From IMG/VR virus record IMGVR_UViG_3300034980_000178, positions 1 through 29,286 of that record: DNA of 29,286 nt; one strand, written 5' to 3'. Under the pieces are notes generated by a model. The model saw nothing but the letters and a program-made list of their open reading frames with translations, did no database searches and was not told where the DNA came from. This document shows, one piece after another, positions 1 to 4,437 of the stretch (the first letter of the stretch is position 1; every line of letters starts with the position of its first letter). The stretch comes from a virus. Made by a program: the position numbers and the translations under genes.

Positions 1-111
1 GGGTATATAAGGCTTATCTACAATAAGGGTATATAAGGCTTTAACCAATACCTTAACATTAAGGGTATATAAAGGTTTCTAGAAGCACTCTCACAAGGGT
101 ATATTAAGGTT
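1..111 (-). repeat. Tandem array of four GGGTATATWAAGG elements
   Basis: Four copies of the window's recurrent element lie at 1-14, 27-40, 63-77 and 97-111, all in the same orientation; read on the minus strand each contains a TATA box (CCTTTATATACCC type). Copy 97-111 stands 12 bases from the A-run at 124-130 that follows the 74-aa gene. Copy 63-77 has a TTCTAG box upstream of it, and copy 1-14 is preceded by GTAGATAAGCC, which resembles the early promoter box. The likeliest reading is stacked promoters for a leftward gene that starts about 20 bases outside the window. No convincing ORF lies inside the array. Confidence 0.75.
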
Positions 112-123
112 CAGGTGTGTAAT

Positions 124-130
124 AAAAAAA
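124..130 (-). terminator. T-tract terminator of the 74-aa gene
   Basis: A run of seven A on the plus strand gives T7 on the minus strand just after the stop codon at 133. Archaeal transcription commonly ends at such T-tracts without a hairpin. Confidence 0.6.
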
Positions 131-132
131 GG

Positions 133-357
133 TTATTGGGTTTTTGGTAGTATATTTCTAAGCCGTGCGATCATCTCAAACAGTGTCTGAGCTTGACCAT
201 CGATCTGACCGATACTAATTTCAGAACTATTCATTGCAAGAATAACTTCTAATCTTGCTAATCTTTGTTCTGATTTTGCTATAAGCTCATCCAGATCAAT
301 TACTACTTTGAAGGCAGTTTGGCACTTGAAGCTCTCAGATTTAGTAAGTTTACTCAT
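133..357 (-). CDS. Hypothetical 74-aa early protein, helical
   Basis: The product is not recognised. It is 74 aa and dominated by charged and leucine-rich stretches (residues about 18-74) that suggest one or two helices or a short coiled coil; there is no Cys motif or membrane segment. The ATG at 357 is chosen because a TATA box starts 30 bases upstream (C at 387) with the early RTCTA box beginning at 398, so the mRNA should be leaderless. A T-tract follows the stop. It is the leftmost complete gene and is divergent from the 68-aa plus-strand gene, from which 131 bases of back-to-back promoter separate it. It is probably expressed early as a single-gene unit. Confidence 0.75.
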   Translation of the reverse strand: MSKLTKSESFKCQTAFKVVIDLDELIAKSEQRLARLEVILAMNSSEISIGQIDGQAQTLFEMIARLRNILPKTQ

Positions 358-378
358 TATCTAATATTATGTCATGTA

Positions 379-398
379 ATATATAAGATTAACTAGAT
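379..398 (-). promoter_or_regulatory. Early promoter of the 74-aa gene (RTCTA box + TATA)
   Basis: On the minus strand ATCTAGT (398-392) is followed by CTTATATAT (387-379). The box starts 41 bases, and the TATA box 30 bases, before the ATG at 357. Confidence 0.75.
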
Positions 399-405
399 GC
401 AATAA

Positions 406-420
406 GGGTATATTAAGGTT
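406..420 (-). repeat. GGGTATATWAAGG element, copy 5
   Basis: The copy GGGTATATTAAGGTT lies about 27 bases upstream of the TATA box of the 74-aa gene. Unlike most other copies it does not follow a T-tract, so here it can only be an upstream element of the divergent intergenic region. Confidence 0.7.
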
Positions 421-447
421 TAAAACTGGTATCCAATTTTAGATACT

Positions 448-467
448 ATCTAGCAAGCCTTAATAAC
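448..467 (+). promoter_or_regulatory. Early promoter of the 68-aa gene
   Basis: ATCTAGC at 448 is followed by the weak TATA box CTTAATAAC whose C is at 459, exactly 30 bases before the ATG at 489. Box register is -41, as in the minus-strand early genes. Confidence 0.65.
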
Positions 468-488
468 AACTAAAAGAAATAATACTTG

Positions 489-695
489 ATGACAAACTAT
501 GCAGAAAAAATAGATTGGCAAACTTTGGGCGTGGTTGCAGACTTAATAGAAAAGCTGCAAACAGAAGCACGAATAAACCCAAAATCAAGCGACGTACAAA
601 AAGACTTTATGCTTTGCGTTCAAGGCATGCAAATGGTCGCAGACAATTTCCTTGAATCTGAGCCCAAAATTAGACGACACGCACAACATAACTAG
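489..695 (+). CDS. Hypothetical 68-aa early protein
   Basis: The product is not recognised. It is 68 aa, soluble and mainly helical, with no Cys pair and no membrane segment; the C-terminal end is basic and His-containing (RRHAQHN). An in-frame TTG at 486 precedes the ATG at 489; the ATG is preferred because the TATA box begins exactly 30 bases upstream of it. It is the only plus-strand gene in the first 2.9 kb; it is divergent from the 74-aa gene and convergent with the 91-aa phage-family gene. A run of eight T follows the stop by five bases. It is probably a monocistronic leaderless early transcript. Confidence 0.72.
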   Translation: MTNYAEKIDWQTLGVVADLIEKLQTEARINPKSSDVQKDFMLCVQGMQMVADNFLESEPKIRRHAQHN

Positions 696-700
696 TACCC

Positions 701-708
701 TTTTTTTT
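701..708 (+). terminator. T8 terminator of the 68-aa gene
   Basis: Eight T follow the stop at 695, directly after CCC. A reversed copy of the repeat element begins exactly 12 bases further on. Confidence 0.7.
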
Positions 709-720
709 GTGTCCACTTGA

Positions 721-761
721 AACCTTTATATACCGTTATTGAACATGGGTATATTAAGGTT
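721..761. repeat. Inverted pair of GGGTATATWAAGG elements between convergent genes
   Basis: A plus-oriented copy (AACCTTTATATACC, 721-734) and a minus-oriented copy (747-761) face each other across 12 bases. They lie between the ends of two convergent genes, so neither can be the promoter of a known neighbouring gene. Each copy sits exactly 12 bases past the T-tract of its own gene. Confidence 0.75.
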
Positions 762-773
762 TAAAGCAAGTAT

Positions 774-781
774 AAAAAAAA
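774..781 (-). terminator. T8 terminator of the 91-aa gene
   Basis: Eight A on the plus strand, read as T8 on the minus strand, lie a few bases beyond the stop at 785; the repeat copy 747-761 follows 12 bases on. Confidence 0.65.
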
Positions 782-784
782 GGT

Positions 785-1060
785 TTAGACTGTTTTCCAG
801 TCTCCGTTCCATGCCTCACCATTTAAGAACCATTGAAAGTTCTTTTGATGAACACTTACACCCCTAAGACCGTTTAAACGTTCTTTAGTTGTGTTGGATG
901 ACCAGCCACCATTCGAGACCTCAAGATCTCCAGAATCATTAAACCTTGCTATCATGTTTCCATGTAGAAACAAGGCGTTCCCATCTGTATGGCTATTTGA
1001 CATAGTCATTTTTCGTCTATTTTCAAAAGCATTACAAATGCTTTCTGTTATAGCTCGCAT
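785..1060 (-). CDS. Short phage-family protein (MRAITES... type), function unknown
   Basis: The 91-aa product begins MRAITESICNAF and carries the core LHGNMIARF, then NGGWSSNTTKERLNGL, then a C-terminal FQWFLNGEAWNGDW. I recognise this pattern from a short conserved protein common in tailed phages, whose members start with a similar MRTIT segment and whose function I do not know. The ATG at 1060 is chosen over the in-frame ATGs at 1069 and 1153: it matches the usual N terminus of the family, and both TATA box (C at 1090, -30) and RTCTA box (1100, -40) are in the standard register. It is a single leaderless early gene followed by a T8 tract. Its presence links this archaeal-type virus to bacterial phages. 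Confidence 0.85.
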   Translation of the reverse strand: MRAITESICNAFENRRKMTMSNSHTDGNALFLHGNMIARFNDSGDLEVSNGGWSSNTTKERLNGLRGVSVHQKNFQWFLNGEAWNGDWKTV

Positions 1061-1080
1061 AATATACATACTTGAAATTA

Positions 1081-1100
1081 ATATAAAAGGCTTACTAGAC
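1081..1100 (-). promoter_or_regulatory. Early promoter of the 91-aa gene
   Basis: On the minus strand GTCTAGTAAG (from 1100) runs into CCTTTTATAT (from 1090). The box is at -40 and the TATA box at -30 of the ATG at 1060. Repeat copy 1108-1121 lies just upstream. Confidence 0.75.
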
Positions 1101-1107
1101 GTATTAA

Positions 1108-1121
1108 GGGTATATAAAGAT
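1108..1121 (-). repeat. GGGTATATWAAGG element, copy 8
   Basis: The copy GGGTATATAAAGAT lies about 31 bases upstream of the TATA box of the 91-aa gene. It is slightly diverged at its right end and is not preceded by a long T-tract. Confidence 0.65.
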
Positions 1122-1165
1122 ATAAAACAATAAAAATATCGAAATATCACCAAGTCTGCAAACAG

Positions 1166-1180
1166 GGGTATATAAAGGTT
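1166..1180 (-). repeat. GGGTATATWAAGG element, copy 9
   Basis: The copy GGGTATATAAAGGTT lies exactly 12 bases beyond the A-run 1193-1199 that ends the 83-aa gene. It is about 105 bases away from the next start codon (1060), well beyond promoter distance, so it tracks the upstream gene's end rather than the next start. Confidence 0.7.
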
Positions 1181-1192
1181 CTAAAGGGATCT

Positions 1193-1199
1193 AAAAAAA
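1193..1199 (-). terminator. T7 terminator of the 83-aa gene
   Basis: Seven A on the plus strand (T7 on the minus strand) directly follow the stop of the 83-aa gene at 1202. Confidence 0.6.
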
Positions 1200-1201
1200 T
1201 T

Positions 1202-1453
1202 TTAGAGTTCGTCGAGGAGATTGGCTCGGTCAAGAGCTAACTTTTTCCAAGTTAGGATTCTTTGAATCTGGTCGGATTCTCTGAGCCATGTTGATCCGTT
1301 GTCTTTTTGCAACATTGCAAAATAAGACGGATCGTCAGAATCGTTCTGACACTCACAAACGTTAAACTCATTTGTGTCATTAATTTCCTCAAAAGGCAAG
1401 TCGCATTCTGAGCATCTTAATGATGTTTCATCTGAGGTCATCAAATTAGACAT
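1202..1453 (-). CDS. Small zinc-ribbon protein, 83 aa
   Basis: The N-terminal half holds two cysteine pairs, CSEC (C14, C17) and CEC (C33, C35), spaced as in a compact zinc ribbon or knuckle; the C-terminal half is a helix-rich segment with RILTWKKLALDRANLL. The protein is acidic and soluble. No specific family is recognised; DNA, RNA or protein binding are all possible. The ATG at 1453 has the RTCTA box at -40 and a TATA box at -29, which supports a leaderless early transcript, and a T7 tract follows the stop. It is the first of several small Cys-rich proteins in the window. Confidence 0.75.
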   Translation of the reverse strand: MSNLMTSDETSLRCSECDLPFEEINDTNEFNVCECQNDSDDPSYFAMLQKDNGSTWLRESDQIQRILTWKKLALDRANLLDEL

Positions 1454-1473
1454 ACTTTATGAGGTGCGTCATG

Positions 1474-1493
1474 ATATATAAGATTAACTAGAC
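1474..1493 (-). promoter_or_regulatory. Early promoter of the 83-aa gene
   Basis: On the minus strand GTCTAGTTAAT is followed by CTTATATAT (1482-1474). The box starts 40 bases before the ATG at 1453; repeat copy 1501-1515 is 8 bases upstream of it. Confidence 0.75.
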
Positions 1494-1500
1494 GTAATAG

Positions 1501-1515
1501 GGGTATATAAAGGTT
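1501..1515 (-). repeat. GGGTATATWAAGG element, copy 10
   Basis: The copy GGGTATATAAAGGTT sits exactly 12 bases beyond the A-run 1528-1536 that ends the ncRNA candidate, and about 30 bases above the TATA box of the 83-aa gene. Confidence 0.75.
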
Positions 1516-1527
1516 TAAAATGGATCT

Positions 1528-1536
1528 AAAAAAAAA
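1528..1536 (-). terminator. T9 terminator of the ncRNA candidate
   Basis: Nine A on the plus strand give T9 on the minus strand, 8 bases beyond the closing stem of the predicted RNA, preceded by CCCCTTC. Confidence 0.65.
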
Positions 1537-1630
1537 GAAGGGGAATAGAGAGATTTTTCCTTCGTAGCCATTATACTTGACCGTCATCAAGTTGATTTCT
1601 ATCGTGGCTATTACTCTAATTTCTCTATAA
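1537..1630 (-). ncRNA. Structured small RNA candidate with early promoter
   Basis: A full early promoter (1652-1671) lies here but no ORF follows: the only ATG (1645) reads six codons to a stop. Using the -40 register of the coding genes, transcription should begin near 1630. From there the sequence folds into one long hairpin: closing stem 1545-1555/1618-1628 (11 positions, one mismatch), middle stem 1565-1570/1605-1610 (6 perfect pairs) and apical stem 1575-1580/1587-1592 (6 perfect pairs) with a 6-base loop. The closing stem begins within 2-3 bases of the predicted +1, and a T9 tract follows. The single non-canonical position is A-C in a minus-strand RNA but G-U in a plus-strand RNA, which slightly weakens the strand call. 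No known RNA family is recognised. A viral regulatory or decoy RNA is possible. Confidence 0.6.
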
Positions 1631-1651
1631 TGATTTAACTAACATGATATG

Positions 1652-1671
1652 ATATATAAATCTAACTAGAT
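1652..1671 (-). promoter_or_regulatory. Early promoter of the ncRNA candidate
   Basis: On the minus strand ATCTAGTTAGA is followed by TTTATATATC. It is the same arrangement as the protein-gene promoters, but no start codon lies 40 bases after the box. Confidence 0.7.
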
Positions 1672-1678
1672 GTAACAG

Positions 1679-1693
1679 GGGTATATAAAGGTT
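1679..1693 (-). repeat. GGGTATATWAAGG element, copy 11
   Basis: The copy GGGTATATAAAGGTT lies 13 bases beyond the A-run 1707-1714 of the metalloprotease gene and about 30 bases above the TATA box of the ncRNA promoter. Confidence 0.75.
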
Positions 1694-1706
1694 CAAAACA
1701 CATCAT

Positions 1707-1714
1707 AAAAAAAA
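1707..1714 (-). terminator. T8 terminator of the metalloprotease gene
   Basis: Eight A on the plus strand (T8 on the minus strand) lie three bases beyond the stop codon at 1718. Confidence 0.65.
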
Positions 1715-1717
1715 GAT

Positions 1718-2311
1718 TTAGACTAAGTCGTGTAATCTATTGTAGGCTTTCATGTATCGTACTAATGTTGCTTTTGATTTGTCATCATGTTCGCAGGTGT
1801 GTTCTGCATATTTGTACTCTGTTAAGATAGAGTGTATCTCATTACAGAATAACTCGTTATTCCATTTACGGATTTTTCTCTTAGAGTAGTCATCGATAAA
1901 ATATTTGTCTGTTAATACTTCATCGTTGAACTTTTGTAGCTTCTCACTGTTTTGACGTGTTAGCTTATAGTACAAAAAGTGAGCCATCTCATGAAGTACA
2001 ACTGATTTTAAACTCTTGTCGCTGTCTATCATATAGAAGTTCAATTGTAATAAACCTCTATGGTCGCCCATTCTATTTCTTTTGTGTACTGCTCTACCAG
2101 CCCAGTTAACATCTTCATATCTATAAGCCCTTATCCATTTGATATATTGTGCTGATATCATCTCTGATAGGTGCTCAGGTGCATCATAAAAAAAGTCTAA
2201 TGCTAGCTTGGCTCTTCGGCTTGGTTCAGTTCTGTCAAAATGACTGATATGATAGCCATTAATCATCATTGAACCTCTGCCGTTTGTTTCTGTGTATTGG
2301 ATATCTCCCAT
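1718..2311 (-). CDS. Zincin-type metalloprotease, 197 aa
   Basis: The protein carries the zincin signature HEMAH (H107, E108, H111) within VVLHEMAHFLYYKL. The two histidines would bind zinc and the glutamate would activate water; a downstream helix NELFCNEIHSIL (about 152-163) offers E153 or E158 as a third ligand, as in gluzincins. The N-terminal 100 residues are basic and Tyr/Arg-rich and resemble no family I know. There is no signal peptide, so it should act inside the host cell. The ATG at 2311 has the RTCTA-type box (GTCTATC) at -40 and CTTAAATATC at -29. It is transcribed alone and ends at a T8 tract. Plausible roles are cleavage of a host factor or a viral precursor; the fold could also be SprT-like. 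Protease activity is inferred from the motif only. Confidence 0.8.
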   Translation of the reverse strand: MGDIQYTETNGRGSMMINGYHISHFDRTEPSRRAKLALDFFYDAPEHLSEMISAQYIKWIRAYRYEDVNWAGRAVHKRNRMGDHRGLLQLNFYMIDSDKSLKSVVLHEMAHFLYYKLTRQNSEKLQKFNDEVLTDKYFIDDYSKRKIRKWNNELFCNEIHSILTEYKYAEHTCEHDDKSKATLVRYMKAYNRLHDLV

Positions 2312-2331
2312 GAATAGTCCACATCGTAATG

Positions 2332-2351
2332 ATATTTAAGAGTTGATAGAC
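2332..2351 (-). promoter_or_regulatory. Early promoter of the metalloprotease gene
   Basis: On the minus strand GTCTATCAACT (from 2351, -40) is followed by CTTAAATATC (2340-2331). The repeat copy that normally sits about 30 bases above the TATA box is here about 68 bases above it. Confidence 0.7.
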
Positions 2352-2397
2352 GTGATTTGAAAGCTTTAATAACCCCTAATCACCAAATGTCAAAGAG

Positions 2398-2412
2398 GGG
2401 TATATTAAGGTT
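2398..2412 (-). repeat. GGGTATATWAAGG element, copy 12
   Basis: The rightmost clear copy (GGGTATATTAAGGTT), 16 bases beyond the short A-run 2429-2434 of the 124-aa gene. No further near-perfect copy was seen in the rest of the window. Confidence 0.7.
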
Positions 2413-2428
2413 AACAAAACAGACAAAG

Positions 2429-2434
2429 AAAAAA
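2429..2434 (-). terminator. Short T-tract after the 124-aa gene
   Basis: Six A on the plus strand (T6 on the minus strand) lie about 23 bases beyond the stop at 2458. It is weaker and further from the stop than the other early T-tracts. Confidence 0.4.
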
Positions 2435-2457
2435 GATAGATTAGGCTGACCTAATCA

Positions 2458-2832
2458 TTATGCGTATTGCCATCCACGTTTCTGGTCAATTCCATCTGCT
2501 TCGAGACAGAAAGTTATTGATAGTTTTGGATCTGAGTCGGCATCACAGAATTGCTGAATGCCATGAAGGAAATAGCCCTGATCCTTCATGAACTCAATCA
2601 CACGGTCTAACCTGAAACCGTATGCATGAACGCTGTTGTACCTTGTGTTAGACCTATCACTATCCACGACCTTACCTGTGATATCTAAGTGAGCCATGTA
2701 AAATTCGCCATCCTCTGTTCCTTCGTAAGGCTTTGGAACGTGTTGAATGGTTGCTTTTACTTTGCTACTTGATTCACTCTCACCATAGAGAGACTCCATA
2801 GCAGATGTCATGTATGTGTTGTACGAATCCAT
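2458..2832 (-). CDS. Hypothetical 124-aa early protein
   Basis: The product is not recognised. It is acidic and soluble with mixed beta/alpha character: a Ser/Glu-rich N terminus (residues 1-25), a beta-like core with EFYMAHLDITGKVV, a helix DRVIEFMKDQGYFLHGI, and a Trp-containing tail. There is no obvious metal or nucleotide motif. The ATG at 2832 has the RTCTA box at -40 and GTTTAAGTA at -30, so it should be leaderless. It is divergent from the DUF7220-like membrane protein gene, sharing a 102-base intergenic region with two RTCTA boxes back to back. A small early protein that binds a host factor is one possibility. Confidence 0.72.
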   Translation of the reverse strand: MDSYNTYMTSAMESLYGESESSSKVKATIQHVPKPYEGTEDGEFYMAHLDITGKVVDSDRSNTRYNSVHAYGFRLDRVIEFMKDQGYFLHGIQQFCDADSDPKLSITFCLEADGIDQKRGWQYA

Positions 2833-2852
2833 ATAACCCCTAAAACGACATA

Positions 2853-2872
2853 GTACTTAAACCTAACTAGAC
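2853..2872 (-). promoter_or_regulatory. Early promoter of the 124-aa gene
   Basis: On the minus strand GTCTAGTTAGG (from 2872, -40) is followed by GTTTAAGTA (from 2862, -30). It is back to back with the plus-strand promoter at 2880-2899. Confidence 0.7.
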
Positions 2873-2879
2873 GCACACC

Positions 2880-2899
2880 GTCTATCAACCTTTATATAT
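2880..2899 (+). promoter_or_regulatory. Early promoter of the 97-aa membrane protein gene
   Basis: GTCTATCAAC at 2880 is followed by CTTTATATATG from 2890. The predicted +1 is about 2920, giving this gene a leader of about 15 bases, unlike its leaderless neighbours. Confidence 0.7.
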
Positions 2900-2934
2900 G
2901 ACCCAAAACATTTCCACAGTGTTGAGATTCTAGA

Positions 2935-3228
2935 ATGTACGTTCTAGGTGCACATGGAGAATATTACAAAATGAAAAAAAACACATATACAAAAGGGGAA
3001 AAAATTGATACAGATTCTAGGAAAAAATCGCTACTAGAGACACTCATAGATATAATAATAGGGTTCTTACTGTTCCTACCAGTAAACTTCTTTGTACTAC
3101 CGTTATTCGTGGATCAGATAGCAAGCCAAGATATTCTGGGGGTACTGTCTATATCAGCAATATACATGTGCATAGCACTAGTAAGAAAGTATACATTAAG
3201 GCGTATTTTTGAAAGTTTTAGGAGGTAG
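2935..3228 (+). CDS. DUF7220-like small membrane protein, 97 aa
   Basis: After a polar Lys-rich N terminus the sequence runs KKSLLETLIDIIIGFLLF, a first membrane segment with FFVLPLF (about 36-59), a short loop, a second membrane segment (about 67-83) and the basic end RKYTLRRIFESF. This order (S-ETL-N/D-I-IG..., FPLF-like, then R-Y-LRR-F) matches what I recall of the phage family DUF7220, two-helix membrane proteins of unknown role that are common in phages of many bacteria. The ATG at 2935 is the first possible start in frame, since a TGA lies at 2923-2925. It should sit in the host membrane. The end overlaps the convergent 54-aa gene by 11 bases. Confidence 0.8.
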   Translation: MYVLGAHGEYYKMKKNTYTKGEKIDTDSRKKSLLETLIDIIIGFLLFLPVNFFVLPLFVDQIASQDILGVLSISAIYMCIALVRKYTLRRIFESFRR

Positions 3229-3382
3229 GGTGTGAACTCTCGTAGGACTTTACTAGATTTGTTATAAGTTTCAATCTATAATCATACTGTGTTTTAGCAA
3301 TATCATCACTGTATACCATACCCTTCAGTATGATTTTCCAGTCATTATAGTGCTGCTTCCACGTTTTATCATCGTTATACAT
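3218..3382 (-). CDS. Micro-gene 8 of the minus operon, 54 aa
   Basis: The last gene of the eight-gene operon encodes 54 aa rich in Tyr, Asp and Lys (MYNDDKTWKQHYNDWK) with a predicted helix in the second half; it has no Cys motif. The start used here is the ATG at 3382, whose A is the last base of the previous stop codon (TAATG). An in-frame ATG two codons upstream (3388) is equally possible. It is not recognised. Its end overlaps the convergent membrane protein gene by 11 bases, and no clear T-tract follows. Confidence 0.6.
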   Translation of the reverse strand: MYNDDKTWKQHYNDWKIILKGMVYSDDIAKTQYDYRLKLITNLVKSYESSHPTS

Positions 3383-3477
3383 TACCATTTTTCATCCTCT
3401 GGGAATGGGTTCTTCTTAACAGGTACCTTCAAGTGTTTCCACTTTACCAGTTTCATAACATCATCATACGTCGTCAT
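3382..3477 (-). CDS. Micro-gene 7 of the minus operon, 31 aa
   Basis: This is a 31-aa ORF, basic in the middle (KLVKWKHLKVPVKK) and ending PFPEDEKW. It starts at the ATG 3477, overlaps the preceding zinc-ribbon gene by 14 bases and shares one base with the next gene at TAATG. The tight overlaps on both sides, unbroken through eight consecutive ORFs, are the main evidence that it is real. It could be a nucleic acid-binding or inhibitor peptide, but nothing specific is recognised. Confidence 0.5.
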   Translation of the reverse strand: MTTYDDVMKLVKWKHLKVPVKKNPFPEDEKW

Positions 3478-3562
3478 CGTATTTAACCCCATCTTTCTTG
3501 CATAAAGGACACTTCCCACTATGGGACATAAACCTAGTACAGCACTTATTACAGTAAAGCAA
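3464..3562 (-). CDS. Micro-gene 6, 32-aa zinc ribbon
   Basis: The ORF encodes 32 aa that are almost entirely one zinc ribbon: YCNKCC near the N terminus and CPLC 13 residues later (C4, C7, C19, C22), then an acidic tail. It starts with TTG at 3562, directly after the TAA stop of the upstream 72-aa gene and in the same reading frame, so stop-codon readthrough would fuse two zinc proteins. TTG starts at gene junctions recur in this window, including the capsid gene. Small zinc ribbons of this kind often bind nucleic acid or protein partners. Confidence 0.6.
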   Translation of the reverse strand: MLYCNKCCTRFMSHSGKCPLCKKDGVKYDDDV

Positions 3563-3781
3563 TTACTTAGACAACCTCAAAGCAATGTATTTTCTTTTAT
3601 TTGTATTCAATCTTGGTCTGTTTGCAACCCTTCCATTACAGCATGGACATCTTATTTTATTAATAACATCTTTGTTTTTAATCCATCTGTCACAGATTCG
3701 ACATCTACTATGAGTTAGAAATGGTAGTCTATGTGGTCTTTTTTCAACCCAACAATCACAGTTACCTTTGCATTTTATCAT
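3563..3781 (-). CDS. Micro-gene 5, 72-aa multi-Cys zinc protein
   Basis: The product has eight cysteines in clusters: KCKGNCDC at residues 3-10, CRIC at 27-30 and CPCC at 45-48, followed by a basic tail (NRPRLNTNKRK). The CRIC and CPCC pairs would form a zinc ribbon; the N-terminal cluster may bind a second metal. The basic tail suggests nucleic acid binding. The ATG at 3781 overlaps the upstream gene by 20 bases. The stop codon is followed immediately, in frame, by the TTG of the next zinc ribbon. Confidence 0.65.
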   Translation of the reverse strand: MIKCKGNCDCWVEKRPHRLPFLTHSRCRICDRWIKNKDVINKIRCPCCNGRVANRPRLNTNKRKYIALRLSK

Positions 3782-3968
3782 TTATTTTATTCTCCAATTG
3801 TCCAAGTGCACTTTCCTTATATTCCTCACCAGTTTTGTTTAGGCTGTCCGACAGCATACTGCCCTGAACCCTGAAAAGACATCTCATCAACTGCCTTTTT
3901 GAATGATCTTTCATTATATCATTACATGCAATGCATATTATTTTTTCTATCTGTTTATTCCCTATCAT
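3762..3968 (-). CDS. Micro-gene 4, 68-aa Cys-containing helical protein
   Basis: The N-terminal part reads MIGNKQIEKIICIACNDIMKDH, with a CIAC pair (C12, C15) and a further Cys at 30 next to His and Arg residues, a possible partial zinc site. The remainder is helical and polar. The ATG at 3968 is preferred because it gives a 14-base overlap typical of this operon; a GTG at 3983 would add five residues. It is not recognised. It lies between a C2H2 finger gene and a multi-Cys gene, which suggests that the group acts together. Confidence 0.6.
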   Translation of the reverse strand: MIGNKQIEKIICIACNDIMKDHSKRQLMRCLFRVQGSMLSDSLNKTGEEYKESALGQLENKINDKMQR

Positions 3969-4119
3969 CGTAAATAGACCCACCTATTATTGGTAAAAGA
4001 CCGTCATGTTCGTCTTGTGATCTATGTTCCTTATGAATGTGTTCAAGCACGTCAACATAGTCTTTAAATCCATCTTTTTTACAATACATACATACTGTTA
4101 TGTTATATTCCCTTTTCAA
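3955..4119 (-). CDS. Micro-gene 3, 54-aa C2H2 zinc finger
   Basis: The ORF encodes one classical zinc finger: VCMYCKKDGFKD...LEHIHKEH, that is C-x2-C, then a 13-residue spacer, then histidines spaced to give H-x3-H. An acidic, glycine-containing tail follows. It starts at TTG 4119, inside the end of the upstream membrane-protein gene (17-base overlap); the in-frame ATG at 4089 would remove the first cysteine of the finger, so the TTG is the better start. Single C2H2 fingers are common in archaeal viruses and often bind DNA or proteins. No homologue is recognised. Confidence 0.68.
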   Translation of the reverse strand: MKREYNITVCMYCKKDGFKDYVDVLEHIHKEHRSQDEHDGLLPIIGGSIYDDRE

Positions 4120-4276
4120 CTATTTCTCCAGAATACTCATCGATCTTATAAGCCTTTTCCTTATTAGACAGTGTTTCTTTTATGTCAGAGTATACACCAA
4201 GAAATATCATGACCAATCCAACTGGTAGGAATATTGGAAGAAATATGATACCTGCACAGATTAATATCCAGTTCAT
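4103..4276 (-). CDS. Micro-gene 2, 57-aa membrane protein
   Basis: The product begins MNWILICAGIIFLPIF and stays hydrophobic to about residue 28, forming one long or two short membrane segments, then a charged cytoplasmic tail with KETLSNKEKAYKIDEY. The ATG at 4276 overlaps the stop of the first micro-gene by four bases (ATGA). A longer reading from TTG 4348 in the same frame exists, but its extra 24 residues would lie entirely within the upstream gene, so it is not used. It could be a membrane anchor, holin-like or exclusion factor; nothing specific is recognised. Confidence 0.65.
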   Translation of the reverse strand: MNWILICAGIIFLPIFLPVGLVMIFLGVYSDIKETLSNKEKAYKIDEYSGEIVEKGI

Positions 4277-4419
4277 TTTCCACCCCTGTCCATTTTTATC
4301 TTTAGGTTCCATAGGTCGTTCTGAATCCTCGTCAAGTCTTTCATGCAAACCCCAAGTTTGTCACTGAACTGCTTGATTGTTTCATTAATCTCCCCATGAA
4401 CGTTGTTGTGTTTATCCAT
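4273..4419 (-). CDS. Micro-gene 1 of the minus operon, 48 aa
   Basis: The product is 48 aa, mostly one amphipathic helix or short coiled coil (INETIKQFSDKLGVCMKD then LTRIQNDLWNLKIKM), with one cysteine. It is the first gene of the operon. The ATG at 4419 has the RTCTA box at -40 and CTTATATAT at -29, so the operon mRNA should be leaderless and begin with this codon. The gene ends in an ATGA overlap with the membrane protein gene. Function is not recognised; a coiled-coil partner of the membrane protein is possible. Confidence 0.65.
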   Translation of the reverse strand: MDKHNNVHGEINETIKQFSDKLGVCMKDLTRIQNDLWNLKIKMDRGGK

Positions 4420-4437
4420 ACCAACTATACCTACCAC

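Noticed and set aside
891-1133. Plus-strand 80-aa frame opposite the MRAITES-type gene
   Set aside because: The minus-strand frame matches a known phage family with promoter and terminator in register; the plus-strand frame has neither.
1631-1645. ATG at 1645 as the start of a peptide behind the ncRNA promoter
   Set aside because: It reads only six codons before a stop and lies about 26 bases from the box instead of 40.
1-2412. Spaced GGGTATATWAAGG copies taken as a CRISPR array
   Set aside because: Units are 14-15 bases, lie between genes at irregular distances and contain TATA boxes; spacing follows gene ends and promoters, not regular spacers.
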